Assembly (NCBI GenBank): GCA_910575445.1 | Contig: CAJTFW010000006.1 | Location: forward strand, 124,001-188,000 | Source of the DNA: Lachnospiraceae bacterium | GTDB lineage: Bacteria > Bacillota > Clostridia > Lachnospirales > Lachnospiraceae | Direction: 5' to 3' | Length of the DNA: 64,000 bases | Shown here: positions 53,245 to 62,282 of the stretch, piece by piece | How the letters are laid out: each line of letters starts with the position of its first letter | Position numbering within the stretch: the stretch's first letter is position 1 | Notes under the pieces: generated by a model | What the model was told of the DNA's origin: nothing | What the model saw: the letters and a program-made list of their open reading frames with translations, nothing else | The model's database searches: none | Position numbers and translations under genes: made by a program

Positions 53245-55572
53245 TTATTGACGATGGCGGGAACATTCAATGTATTTATTTTTATATGCCAAAGCTTGCT
53301 CCGGTTTCTGCCATCGGGCGTACAGGTTATTCAGGTACAAATAAACGGTTTTGGCATAATCGTTATCGACTCCCATGACTTCCGAAATAATATTCTCGGC
53401 AGATAAAAGATGAAGTTCGGATTCTTTAGCATTGCCTTCGGAAAGCGCAATTGCGCCATACATCATCTGGCAAACTCCATTATCTAAAGTTTGCGTTTCC
53501 TCATGCTCCAAAACAAGGTTCTCATAGGTGGAAAGAACCTGTTTTGCCATATCCGTATTTTTGGAGAGAACCAGCATATTGGTCAGATTCATCAGTTGTT
53601 GCAGCATATCATGTGATTCTGCCAGTCCAAGATGTACATATTCCTGACGGATGGTTAAAGCAGTATGGAGCATTTCAGCAGCCTCTTTTGTCTTTTTCAT
53701 CAGCAGGTATGTATTGGAAAGATTGTTGTACAGGTTTGAAAGCAGATTTGCTGTCCGCTGGTCAGCATCTTCTGTATGGTATGGTTCTAAGATACTGACA
53801 GCTTTTAACCGTTTCTTCAAGGCATTTTTATAATCATTTTTGATAAGAAACAGTTCTGCCTTATAGTCAAGAAGCAACGCCCTGTCGCAGTAGGAATGCG
53901 TATCCTGTTTCATTACATACTCTATCCGTTCTACAAGTTTTGGCAGATAGTCCGTTACAAGATATTTTTCAAGATATGGGAACATATCCTGAAGGAACAG
54001 CAGATAATTCTCTGCTATGTCTGCCAAAATATTTTCTGTAATACTGATAAGAGAATCAATCACATTCTGCGGTCTTTTAACTTCCAGTCCATGAACAAGG
54101 CAGATACAATGCAGACTGTCAAGCAGTGTATGGCAGTTTGATACGGACGGCAAAGTTTCCAGTGCAACAATCTCTCTTATCAGTGGGTGCAGACTGATTT
54201 TCCGGTTTTCTTTGTCATCATGAATAAAACCGTATTTGGCAAGATAATTCACATCATTTAATGAAGGTAGTTTCAGCCAGTTCTTAAAAGCATTTTTTAA
54301 TACGCCGGAGGCAGAGAGCAGGGAAAGATTACGCAGGACATCAAGACAGGGATCAGACAGTTTCCCAAGCTGTAACAGTTTCCTTAAATGCTCTGCCAAC
54401 AGTCCGTCAGTGTAATCTCCATCCTTATATAGTTCAACAGCTTCACCGGAAGAAATACTCAGTCCGCAGGTCTGTAATTCATATAGCAGTTCTTCTGCTT
54501 CCATACCGTTTGCGGATAAGGATAAAGCAGACAACACAACAGTCAGCGTATGGCTGTGTACGGTTTGTATGATTTGCTTTGTAGCCAGTGCATCTTTTTT
54601 TGCGGAAGGGCACAGACGGTAAAACAGTTCCGGCAGTTCGGTATCTGTATCCAGCTCTTTTAATTCCATAATGGGGTACTGCGTGGGACGGCATCTGGTG
54701 GTTATCAATAGCTGAAAATCATTCTGCGCAAATTCCCTAAAAAAGCTGTCATCCTTCGGGAGTATATTAAAATTATCAAGGATAATAAGGCTGTCATGGT
54801 GCAGCTTTTTCAATATTTTATAGTGTTTGTCAAAAAGCATTTCCTCGGTCATTTCACTGGTATCATCGTCAAATCCCATGCCTGCAATGCTTTTCTTTAA
54901 ATCTCCTGCATAATAGAGGTAAATGATATTTGTATATTTCTTACGGTTTTTGTCCGCATAATATTTTGCAAATTCACTTTTTCCGATCCCTGCCACGCCG
55001 CTGATAAAAAGCGTGGGGCGTTCCTGCAACAGTTTTCCGCATTCTTTCAGCTCATTTTTACGTCCTACAAATTCTTCCGCAATGGAAGGCAGGCGGCTGT
55101 TTTGTATGGTATTGGATAAATTAGGTGAAAATAAGCCGCTGTGTTCGTGGTCTGACAGAATGGCATAGCGGATCGCGGCAACAAAAAATGCTGCATTATC
55201 GGTAAGTGCAAGCATTTCATCTGCGGTTTTGTTACCGATGATATTGCGGCTGTCATTGATCAGTTCTTCTATTTGGGAACGTGCCTGTGATTCATTTATT
55301 AGGTTCGGAATGATCTTGCACCGGAAATCTTCTTCCATGACCTCAAAATTATTATCCTCATAAATGTGTAGGATTTCCATAGGTATCGGTCTTGTTCCGG
55401 TACACCAGCGGCTGTACATGGTGTTGTCTTCTGCATATATTTCACCGCTTGGAAGTTCATCGTTCAGGTATGCAGAAAACAGGTTACGGACAAGCTGGTG
55501 CTGTTGATAGGTTTTCTTTTTATTCTCAAGCAGTATGCTTATTATGTTTGCAAAGGTAAGTCGGTTTCTCAA
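53245..55572 (-). CDS. STAND NTPase with TPR repeats (NB-ARC-like)
   Basis: A 775-residue protein. Residues 1-140 contain a regulator-like helical domain (MYSRWCTGTRPIPMEILHIYED). FVGRKNEL at 168 opens the NTPase; Walker A is GVAGIGKS (192-199), Walker B LIILDNFN (Asp266) and the sensor LLITTRCRPTQ. A winged-helix segment (about 400-490) is followed by TPR-like helices (about 560-765: LLSNLYNNLSNTYLLMKKTKEAAEMLHTAL in two parts). STAND proteins act as signal sensors, including Avs-type phage sensors. The opposite orientation to the restriction operon, while inside the same island, supports defence or its control. The start is TTG with AAGGGGAG upstream. Confidence 0.82.
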   Translation of the reverse strand: MRNRLTFANIISILLENKKKTYQQHQLVRNLFSAYLNDELPSGEIYAEDNTMYSRWCTGTRPIPMEILHIYEDNNFEVMEEDFRCKIIPNLINESQARSQIEELINDSRNIIGNKTADEMLALTDNAAFFVAAIRYAILSDHEHSGLFSPNLSNTIQNSRLPSIAEEFVGRKNELKECGKLLQERPTLFISGVAGIGKSEFAKYYADKNRKKYTNIIYLYYAGDLKKSIAGMGFDDDTSEMTEEMLFDKHYKILKKLHHDSLIILDNFNILPKDDSFFREFAQNDFQLLITTRCRPTQYPIMELKELDTDTELPELFYRLCPSAKKDALATKQIIQTVHSHTLTVVLSALSLSANGMEAEELLYELQTCGLSISSGEAVELYKDGDYTDGLLAEHLRKLLQLGKLSDPCLDVLRNLSLLSASGVLKNAFKNWLKLPSLNDVNYLAKYGFIHDDKENRKISLHPLIREIVALETLPSVSNCHTLLDSLHCICLVHGLEVKRPQNVIDSLISITENILADIAENYLLFLQDMFPYLEKYLVTDYLPKLVERIEYVMKQDTHSYCDRALLLDYKAELFLIKNDYKNALKKRLKAVSILEPYHTEDADQRTANLLSNLYNNLSNTYLLMKKTKEAAEMLHTALTIRQEYVHLGLAESHDMLQQLMNLTNMLVLSKNTDMAKQVLSTYENLVLEHEETQTLDNGVCQMMYGAIALSEGNAKESELHLLSAENIISEVMGVDNDYAKTVYLYLNNLYARWQKPEQALAYKNKYIECSRHRQ

Positions 55573-56093
55573 ATGATTCTCCCCTTCAAAAATTTCTATG
55601 TCAATGTATGGTCAAGTCTCCGTCAATGTTTTTCCACTCTTTGTATTGGTATCATCAATTCATAAAAACGTAGCCGCTTAAAGCTATCAGGCAGACAAGC
55701 CGGTTACAAAAGAATTATATCATGCCGCGGATAAATCTTGTGTCGAATTTTGAAAAAATTGGAAGAAGGTTTTGGAAGTAGCAAAAGAACATTGATAAAC
55801 AATCCGCCAAAACGGATTCATGAGCTGTATTTCATGCCAACAGACCTGCAAAGACACTTTTACAGGAAAAGAGGAGCAGGCAGACACTTCCGAAAGGGTG
55901 GGAATATTCCGAGCAGGGGAAGCCCACAGGCAGATTTTGAAACAGAGATCGTTGCTAAAGGTCAGCAATGACAGCATGGGATGCGAATGGAAGCCGAAAG
56001 GGTCAACGCTTTTGCCAGAGATGTTCATTTTGTTAAATTCAATGTATCAATAAAGAAACCGATAGTGAAAATATTAGAATGAGGAGGAGTCGG
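55573..56093. other. Gap between the STAND gene and the recombinase block
   Basis: It must hold the promoter of the leftward STAND gene; none is clear. An open frame at 55820-56053 on the plus strand (CISCQQTCKDTFTGKEEQAD onward) has a cysteine-rich start but no ribosome site, and may be an old gene remnant. Confidence 0.35.
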
Positions 56094-56243
56094 ATGACAA
56101 GAGAAATGGAGTATGCAAAGTGTATGGCAGTCCTTCGCAGGATTTACCGTAAGGGGAATATTACAGAATCAGAGTATCGATATACAAAGGGGAAACTGAA
56201 AGACAGATTTATGATTGTGGAAAATACCGATGAAGCAGCATAA
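56094..56243 (+). CDS. SHOCT-like small protein upstream of the recombinase
   Basis: A 49-residue protein, MTREMEYAKCMAVLRRIYRK then GNITESEYRYTKGKLKDRF, with the short helix-turn-helix pattern of SHOCT domains (a helix, a G-x-I/L-T-x-x-E-Y-x-x-x-K/R motif). GAGGAGGAG precedes the ATG. Such genes regularly stand just before large serine recombinases in Clostridial elements. The role is unknown. Confidence 0.7.
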   Translation: MTREMEYAKCMAVLRRIYRKGNITESEYRYTKGKLKDRFMIVENTDEAA

Positions 56244-56397
56244 AATTTTTCGGTACATTCGTTAATATTTAAGTTTGAGTATATGATGGCAGCATACAGA
56301 GGATGTTTCAAAAAGAAAAATCCTTTGCAACTGTCATTTTCCATATAGGACTGACAGAAATCAATATGCAGATTATTGAAAAGATTGGAGGAATTGT

Positions 56398-57951
56398 ATG
56401 AGCGAAGTACAGGTATTGCAAAAGACAAAAATTGTTCCGAATGGCAGGAACAGGGGAAGTACGGGAGCACTGAAGATTGACCGCATCAGGGTGGCGGCAT
56501 ACTGCCGTGTATCTACCGATGATGATGAGCAGTTAGGGAGCTTTGAATCACAGAAACTGTATTATGAACAAAAGATAGCATCAAATAAAGATTGGGTAAA
56601 TGCAGGAATATTTGCGGATGAAGCGGTCACAGGAACAAAGACGGATAAGCGGAGTGGGTTTCAGGATATGATTGCTCATTGCCATAATGGCGAAATAGAT
56701 ATGATACTTACAAAGTCTATTTCAAGGTTTGCCCGCAACACGGTAGATACGCTGAATTATGTGAGAATGTTACGCGACCGGAATATTGCCATATTTTTCG
56801 AGAAGGAAAATATCAATACACTTGATATGAACGGCGAGCTATTATTGACTATTATGAGTTCCCTGGCACAGCAAGAGGTGGAGTCACTTTCACAGAATGT
56901 CAAGATGGGATTGCAGATGAAAATGAAGCGTGGCGAATTGATCGGTTTCAATGGCTGTTATGGATATGATTATCATACCAAGGGCAAGAGCATAACTGTC
57001 AATGAGGAAGAAGCGGAGATTGTCCGTATGATTTATGATATGTATCTGGAGGGTTATGGAACGACCACGATTGCAAAACGGTTAATGGAACTTGGAATTA
57101 AGAATAAAAAAGGAGAAGTAAGCTGGCATACGCATGGTGTTATGGGGATGATTAAGAATGAAAAGTACAAAGGGGATATTCTTCTGGGAAAGACATTTAC
57201 TACCGATCCAATTTCCAAACGCAGGCTTGCAAATATGGGAGAAGAAAACCAGTATTATCTCAGAGATCATCATGAGCCGATTGTCTCAAGAGAAATATGG
57301 GATAAAGCAGAGGAAATACGCATGAAGCGTTCCAGAAATAAAGTAGTTGAAACAACCGGAAACAGGGAACGTTATACACGTCAGTATTCCTTCAGCAGTA
57401 TGTGCGAATGTGCCTATTGCGGACATAAGCTCACACACAGGACAAGACACAGCAGGTCTGATTATGAAAAACCGGTGTGGCAGTGTATGAATGCCACTAA
57501 GAATGGCATTGCCAACTGTCCGAACTGTAAAGCAGTCGATGAAGCAATTTTAGAGGGAGCTTTTCGGGATGCCTTTGGACTGCTGGCAGGTAATTTTGAT
57601 GATGTGCTGGATGTGGTATTGTCATATGTGGCGGAATCGGCTGACAGTGATGAAAATATGCGTAAAAAACAGCAGATTGATAAGGATATTTCTTCATTGG
57701 AATCAAAAAAATCGCGGATGACAGATATGTTGATTGATGGTACAATATCCAAAGAGGTGTACGAGGAAAAAATGGTGGATTTCACCAGAAAGCTTCATAA
57801 ACTGTCCGAGAGGAAAGCACTTCTTGAGGACAGTATCTGCACACAGAAAGATATAAACAGGCGGATGTCAGAACTCCGTGACACACTTGAAAAAGAACAA
57901 GTCCTTGATGAATTTGACAGGGTGGTTTTTGAGAGTATCATTGACAGGTAA
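56398..57951 (+). CDS. Large serine recombinase of element A, C-terminus frameshifted
   Basis: A 517-residue integrase/excisionase. The resolvase domain has Ser39 in AAYCRVSTDDDEQ. A recombinase domain is at about 190-310 (GFNGCYGYDYH). The zinc ribbon holds CECAYCGHKL...WQCMNAT...NCPNC, and a coiled coil lies at about 440-500. The frame ends at TAA 57949 after FESIIDR. In the next frame the expected ending continues (VIVGGYEEDGTPDPYKLTF to EEKRVS, stop at 58098-58100), so one base is missing at about 57945. The complete protein would have about 570 residues. Loss of the last 50 may or may not abolish activity. It is the last gene before attR (58226). Confidence 0.9.
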   Translation: MSEVQVLQKTKIVPNGRNRGSTGALKIDRIRVAAYCRVSTDDDEQLGSFESQKLYYEQKIASNKDWVNAGIFADEAVTGTKTDKRSGFQDMIAHCHNGEIDMILTKSISRFARNTVDTLNYVRMLRDRNIAIFFEKENINTLDMNGELLLTIMSSLAQQEVESLSQNVKMGLQMKMKRGELIGFNGCYGYDYHTKGKSITVNEEEAEIVRMIYDMYLEGYGTTTIAKRLMELGIKNKKGEVSWHTHGVMGMIKNEKYKGDILLGKTFTTDPISKRRLANMGEENQYYLRDHHEPIVSREIWDKAEEIRMKRSRNKVVETTGNRERYTRQYSFSSMCECAYCGHKLTHRTRHSRSDYEKPVWQCMNATKNGIANCPNCKAVDEAILEGAFRDAFGLLAGNFDDVLDVVLSYVAESADSDENMRKKQQIDKDISSLESKKSRMTDMLIDGTISKEVYEEKMVDFTRKLHKLSERKALLEDSICTQKDINRRMSELRDTLEKEQVLDEFDRVVFESIIDR

Positions 57952-58225
57952 TTGTCGGAGGATATGAGGAAGACGGGACACCCGATCCTTACAAACTGAC
58001 CTTTGTGTTAAAAGGTAATCAAACAGGAACAGTGCCACATGCTAAGGAGCAGTTTAAGGAAAAGGCAAAGAAGTCAAATGAAGAAAAGAGGGTGTCATAA
58101 GATGGAGAGCAGGCTGGCAGAAGTTGTTGATAAGACTGTAATTGTGGAAGTGGACACAGAATTAAGTTTGTGTTCATGTGAGAGTGACGTGGTGGACGAA
58201 ACGTGTTCATTAGGCGGTGACGACA

Positions 58226-58267
58226 CATGTGGAGTGCGTCGTGTTGATGTCAAGGGTGGAAAAGTAG
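58226..58267 (+). other. rlmD: attR of element A: displaced rlmD 3' end
   Basis: From the core CATGTGGA the frame reads HVECVVLMSRVEK and a TAG stop at 58265, exactly the missing ending of RlmD. It has no start of its own. This marks the right limit of element A, or an older rlmD end carried by the element. The preceding 58101-58225 shows nothing recognisable. Confidence 0.8.
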
Positions 58268-58383
58268 GTGTGTGAAAAGGCTTTGATTTCAAGGGATTTG
58301 TGGGATTTGTAGGGCCGTTTTTCAATGTTAATAATCCTGTCAAATGCCGTAAAATCAAGGCTTTGGGAACATATCAAATGGCA

Positions 58384-58430
58384 TAGTTGAGTTGACAGAA
58401 AGGATATGGGGTATGTTGTGAAGATAGGAT
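58384..58430. repeat. Direct repeat of the rlmD-downstream flank (copy 1; copy 2 at 61451-61497)
   Basis: TAGTTGAGTTGACAG, then GATATGGGGTATGTTGTG and AGATAGGA recur at 61451-61497 with a few changes. Both copies lie 120-130 bases after an rlmD ending, and CAAGGGATTT is shared nearer to it. Confidence 0.65.
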
Positions 58431-58533
58431 GGATATTGAATATGTTGAATTGACAGGATTGATGAATGGGCTAATCATCATCTGGGAAAAACTAATAAAT
58501 GATAATTAGTCGAGAATGGATAGGTGATAAAAT

Positions 58534-59457
58534 ATGCCAAATAATCCAAAGGTTCATTACATTCCTGCAAACCCTGCGAAGAGAGAAAAGCGGGTTGGAA
58601 TCTACTGCCGTGTAAGTACAAACAGTACGGAGCAGCTCCAAAGCCTGGTTGCCCAGGTATCACATTTGACAAGATTAACAGCTACTATACTGCAATGGCT
58701 TCTGTCAGATGTTTATATGGATATTGCTACAAGCAAGACAAGTTCATCACGAAAAGAATTTAATCGGATGCTGGCGGATTGTAAATCACATAAGCTGGAG
58801 ATAGTCATAACGAAAGATGTTAGTAGGTTCGGAAGGGATACAGTTGAAGTTTTAGATGCTTTTAATCAATTAAAAGCATTAAATGTTCGTGTGATCTTTG
58901 AGGGGAATAGCTTAGATACCGCAAATACTGATAGTGATTTGATGGTGGCTGTAATGGAATCCATTGCACAAGCCGAAAATGAATCAAGAAGCGAAAATAT
59001 AAGATGGGGAATTAAGCAACGGGCAGCACAGGGAACTTCAAAGTTCTATGACAGAAAGTGCTATGGTTTCAAGCATGATAAAGATGGTCATTTAGTAATT
59101 GATGAAGAGAAAGCTAAAAATGTTAAGCTGATTTTTAATCTGTATCTTAGTGGTCAGAGTGTTGTAGGTATCATCAAGGAACTTGAAAAACGTAAAATTC
59201 TCTCGCCAACTGGAAAAGCGAAGTGGTGTAAGAGAACTATTGATGTTATGCTGAGTAATGAAAAGTATACTGGTGATGTAGAACTTTTGAAATCCGGCAA
59301 AAGCGAAGTTCATTATTTGGCTTCGGGGAACAATCCTGCTATAATATCAAAAGAAATGTTTGAGGCGGTGCAGATTGAAAAGAAACGGAGAAGTAATATT
59401 ATAGATGGTAAAGGTGGTAGGAAAAGAAAGAATACAAAGTATAGTTCGAAGAAATAG
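58534..59457 (+). CDS. Serine recombinase of element B, truncated before the zinc ribbon
   Basis: A 307-residue protein. The resolvase domain has Ser28 in VGIYCRVSTNSTEQ. The recombinase domain (about 175-290) ends NTKYSSKK and stops, exactly where relatives continue into a zinc ribbon (family pattern LxCGxCG). Zinc ribbon and coiled coil are needed for control of direction in large serine recombinases, so this is probably an inactive remnant. The start is ATG 58534; only a weak ATAGGTGA ribosome site is present. Confidence 0.8.
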   Translation: MPNNPKVHYIPANPAKREKRVGIYCRVSTNSTEQLQSLVAQVSHLTRLTATILQWLLSDVYMDIATSKTSSSRKEFNRMLADCKSHKLEIVITKDVSRFGRDTVEVLDAFNQLKALNVRVIFEGNSLDTANTDSDLMVAVMESIAQAENESRSENIRWGIKQRAAQGTSKFYDRKCYGFKHDKDGHLVIDEEKAKNVKLIFNLYLSGQSVVGIIKELEKRKILSPTGKAKWCKRTIDVMLSNEKYTGDVELLKSGKSEVHYLASGNNPAIISKEMFEAVQIEKKRRSNIIDGKGGRKRKNTKYSSKK

Positions 59458-59504
59458 ATGATTGTCAAATTATAAAGAAAATAAAAAAATGTTAGGAGAA
59501 TATT

Positions 59505-61137
59505 ATGAATATGGAACTTGAAGATGCTACGGAAGACATTATGCAAAAACCGCAGGTCTTTTTCAAAAATATAACATTTAACGATGATACTCAGTTATCG
59601 TTTAAACATAACAGCATTATTGTATTTACTGGTGCTAATAATAGCGGTAAGAGCTAAGTATTGAAAGATATAGAGAACTCTTTGAACGCATCAAATAAAA
59701 CACCTCGCATTGTTGTGAAAGATTCAGAGTGCGAGTATTGTGGAACAATCGCCGAAAAAACATTTTTTAACAAGCGCTTTTATATGAATGACCGAGGGGA
59801 ATATCAGTCATTTGAATTAGATTATTCTTTTGATTTGGGTACATTACAGGCGTGGTGGAAAAGCCATACGTTACATAATGGGCTTCATAAGTTATTTGTT
59901 AAGCGGCTTAATACAGAAATTCGATTAATTTCATCAAATGCATTAAATAGGAGTGATCAACCCGAAAAGCACCCTATATAAATTTAATAATAATGAATCA
60001 CTTGCTCAAAAGTTGTCGGACTATTTTCGTCAAGCATTTGACGTTGATTTGATTGTAAATCGCAATGAAATGCGAACTATTCCATTACATATTGGACAAG
60101 CACCTGATAAGACAGCATTCACAATTGATAAACAGGATGATTACTATAATCAGATTTCCACACTTCCAAAGCTTCAGGAACAAGGAGATGGTATGCGTAG
60201 CTTTGCGAGTATTTTACTTGATACATTCACATCTGATCACACTATTACTTTGATTGACGAACCAGAAGCTTTCTTACATCCACCACAGGCAAGAATATTG
60301 GGTAAAATGCTTGCAAAAAACAATTCGGATAATCGGCAATTATTAATTTCTACTCATAGTGAGGATTTTTTACAAGGATTACTTGATGCAGATAACGAAA
60401 ATGTTACAATTATCAGAATTCATCGTGAGAAAAATATTAATATTATGAGTATCCTTCAGAATAATCAAATAAAAAAGTTATGGAGTAATCCGCTTTTGCG
60501 TTACTCTAATATTTTGAGTGGGTTATTTCATGAAAAAGTTGTTGTTTGTGAAAGTGACTATGATTGTCTATTTTATCAAGCAATAATGGATGCAGTTTAT
60601 GAACATAAAAAAGAAATTGCCCCAGATGTGTTGTTTACACATTGTGGAGGAAAGACGCGTATCAAAGATGTTGTAAGTGCATTAAAAGCGGTTGATGTTC
60701 CTGTAGTTGCCATTTGTGATTTTGATTTACTTAATGCAAGTCAAAACTTTAAACCGATTATTGCATCGTTTGGTCTGGATTGGAAAACTATATTATCTGC
60801 AGATATGAAAATTATTTATGATAGTATGAACGCAAAAAGCAGTTGCGAAAATGATGCATGGACTCAAATCAAAAAAATAGGAAAGGTTGGTTTTTCAGGT
60901 GATGCACCAGCTGCATATGAAAGAGTAGAGGCTGTATGCAAATCGGTAGGACTTTTTGTTGTTCCAGTCGGTGAAATGGAGTGTTTTGATAAAACCGTCA
61001 ATAAGGAAAAGAAAGATTGGGTTTACAATGTATTAGAAAATTATAATTTGGCGGAGGAGCCGAAACTTGAAGATGCACGAAAATTTGTACAATCAGTGGT
61101 AGATTATAAATCTTCCCAAAAAGTGGATCCGAAATAA
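59505..61137 (+). pseudogene. OLD-like ATPase/TOPRIM nuclease, broken
   Basis: The frame from ATG 59505 (TTAGGAGAA upstream) reaches Walker A FTGANNSGKS and stops at TAA 59655. It continues in the same frame as VLKDIENSLNA to about 59960, where a frameshift moves it to the frame ending at 61137. The later part has GDGMRSFASILLD (signature), TLIDEPEAFLHPPQ (Walker B), LLISTHSEDFL and a TOPRIM domain (VVVCESDYDCLFYQA, VAICDFDLL). Whole length would be about 540 residues. It is related in type to the GajA-like protein at 41086 but clearly a different subfamily. It was likely a defence gene of element B. Confidence 0.85.
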
Positions 61138-61281
61138 CTAATATGTTGATTTTAAATAGCTTTTATTTAAAATAGCCTAATCAAAAAAGTATAGGTTGTT
61201 ATGCCAGGGTGATTAAAAAATGCTGTGGAATCAAGAGTTTTTCAAACCATAAACATATTTCTTGGAATAGCCTAACTATTA

Positions 61282-61323
61282 CATGTTGAGTGTGTCGTGT
61301 TGATGTCACGGATTGAAAAATAG
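61282..61323 (+). other. rlmD: Second rlmD 3' end (outer attR)
   Basis: The frame from CATGTTGA reads HVECVVLMSRIEK and TAG at 61321. It differs from the 58226 copy at several bases, so it is not a fresh duplication. It is probably the host's own displaced rlmD end, followed by the chromosome. Confidence 0.75.
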
Positions 61324-61601
61324 AATAGCGGAAAAGTGCAGAAAACAAGGGATTTCCGGGAGTTGGGACAGTTTGGAAAAATTGTTCCGGCTCTCGGATT
61401 TTTTGTCTGTTGTACTGTGCGGACACATATCCATTGCTTTTTGGGAGGGATAGTTGAGTTGACAGGACAGATATGGGGTATGTTGTGGAGATAGGATTGT
61501 TAAGGGTAGGTTGAGTGGATAAGATATATTAAGAAAAAATACAGGCAGGGATTCATCCGGCAGGAATGGAGAAAAATATAAAATAAAAATGAGGGTATAT
61601 C

Positions 61602-61645
61602 TTGACAAAAAGATAAACACGAGTTATAATTGAACAAAAGTTCAA
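61602..61645 (+). promoter_or_regulatory. tetR promoter with overlapping operator
   Basis: TTGACA (61602-61607), a 17-base spacer and TATAAT (61625-61630) form a consensus promoter. TTGAACAAAAGTTCAA (61630-61645), a palindrome with six-base arms, starts on the last -10 base and covers the start point. This is ideal for repression by the TetR protein encoded 14 bases downstream. Confidence 0.8.
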
Positions 61646-61659
61646 GATTGGAGAGGGAC

Positions 61660-62217
61660 ATGGCTCAGGTATTAAAAGATGAAATACGGGAAAATATTTT
61701 GAAGGCAGCGTTGCAGGAGTTCTATGAAAAGGGATACAGACCAGCAGCTATGCGTGAGATCGCAGGCAGGGCTAAGATACCAACAGGGCTGATCTATTCT
61801 TATTATAAAAACAAAGAATCTCTTTTTGATGCTGTCCTCCGTCCGGTTCTGTATGATTGGGAGAGAGTGCTCACTGCCAGGGATGACGGGCATTCAGAGG
61901 TGATTTATGGATTAAGCAGGGCAGAAACAGAATGCCTGCTGAATTTATTCGAGCACAGGCAGGAATGCATTATTTTATTTGATAAAAGCAGCGGTACAAA
62001 ATATGAAACAGAAAAGGATCGGTTTATTGCAGCAATAGAAGAGCATCTGAATAAACATAAAAAGGATACAGATGGGGATGAAATATTCATCCATATTATT
62101 GCCAATAATTTTGTGGATGGGCTGATGCAGGTTATGTACCATTATAAGGGAAAGGAATGGGCGATGATGATATTGCATAAATTATCGGAAATGTATTTGT
62201 CGGGAATTGGTTTATAG
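61660..62217 (+). CDS. TetR-family transcriptional regulator
   Basis: A 185-residue repressor. The TetR HTH is at about 8-55: ENILKAALQEFYEKGYRPAAM, then REIAGRAKIPTGLIYSYYKNKESLFDAV. A helical ligand-binding domain follows. The start at 61660 has GGAGAGGG upstream; an earlier in-frame ATG would lie inside the operator. It probably represses itself and the transporter gene after it, since matching operators precede both. Confidence 0.93.
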   Translation: MAQVLKDEIRENILKAALQEFYEKGYRPAAMREIAGRAKIPTGLIYSYYKNKESLFDAVLRPVLYDWERVLTARDDGHSEVIYGLSRAETECLLNLFEHRQECIILFDKSSGTKYETEKDRFIAAIEEHLNKHKKDTDGDEIFIHIIANNFVDGLMQVMYHYKGKEWAMMILHKLSEMYLSGIGL

Positions 62218-62246
62218 GAGCCAGTTCCTTTTTTTACCGAACAATA

Positions 62247-62262
62247 TTGAATTGTTGTTCAA
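62247..62262. promoter_or_regulatory. Second TetR-type operator, before the cation transporter
   Basis: TTGAATTGTTGTTCAA shares the TTGAA-N6-TTCAA frame of the tetR operator. It lies in the 65-base gap between tetR and the transporter, 20 bases before the start. Confidence 0.6.
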
Positions 62263-62282
62263 TTTTGAAAGGGGAAATTAAA

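Larger units (their letters stand above)
35050..58233 (+). mobile_element. Element A: integrative mobilizable element inserted in rlmD, carrying a defence island
   Basis: The limits are the shared core CATGTGGA in rlmD (35050) and at 58226. Inside are ParB, TnpV-like, ParM, ParR-like, MobC, a MobA/L relaxase and, at the right end, a large serine recombinase, in the order expected of Tn4451/Tn1549-related elements. No VirB4, coupling protein or other secretion genes are present, so transfer would need a helper. The cargo from 40.8 to 55.6 kb is Gabija-like, type I restriction, DUF1016 and STAND genes. The recombinase is frameshifted near its end, so present mobility is doubtful. The rlmD 3' end is a known insertion site for serine-recombinase elements. 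Confidence 0.8.
58234..61281 (+). mobile_element. Element B: decayed element between two rlmD 3' ends
   Basis: A 3-kb segment lies between the rlmD endings at 58226 and 61282. It holds a truncated serine recombinase and a broken OLD-like gene. Downstream of each ending a related sequence occurs, for example TAGTTGAGTTGACAG and ATATGGGGTATGTTGTG at 58384-58430 and 61451-61497. So the two flanks are diverged copies of one chromosomal region. Confidence 0.6.

Noticed and set aside
35050-58233. Full integrative conjugative element
   Set aside because: No coupling protein, VirB4-type ATPase or other mating-pair genes are present; mobilizable element is the better name.
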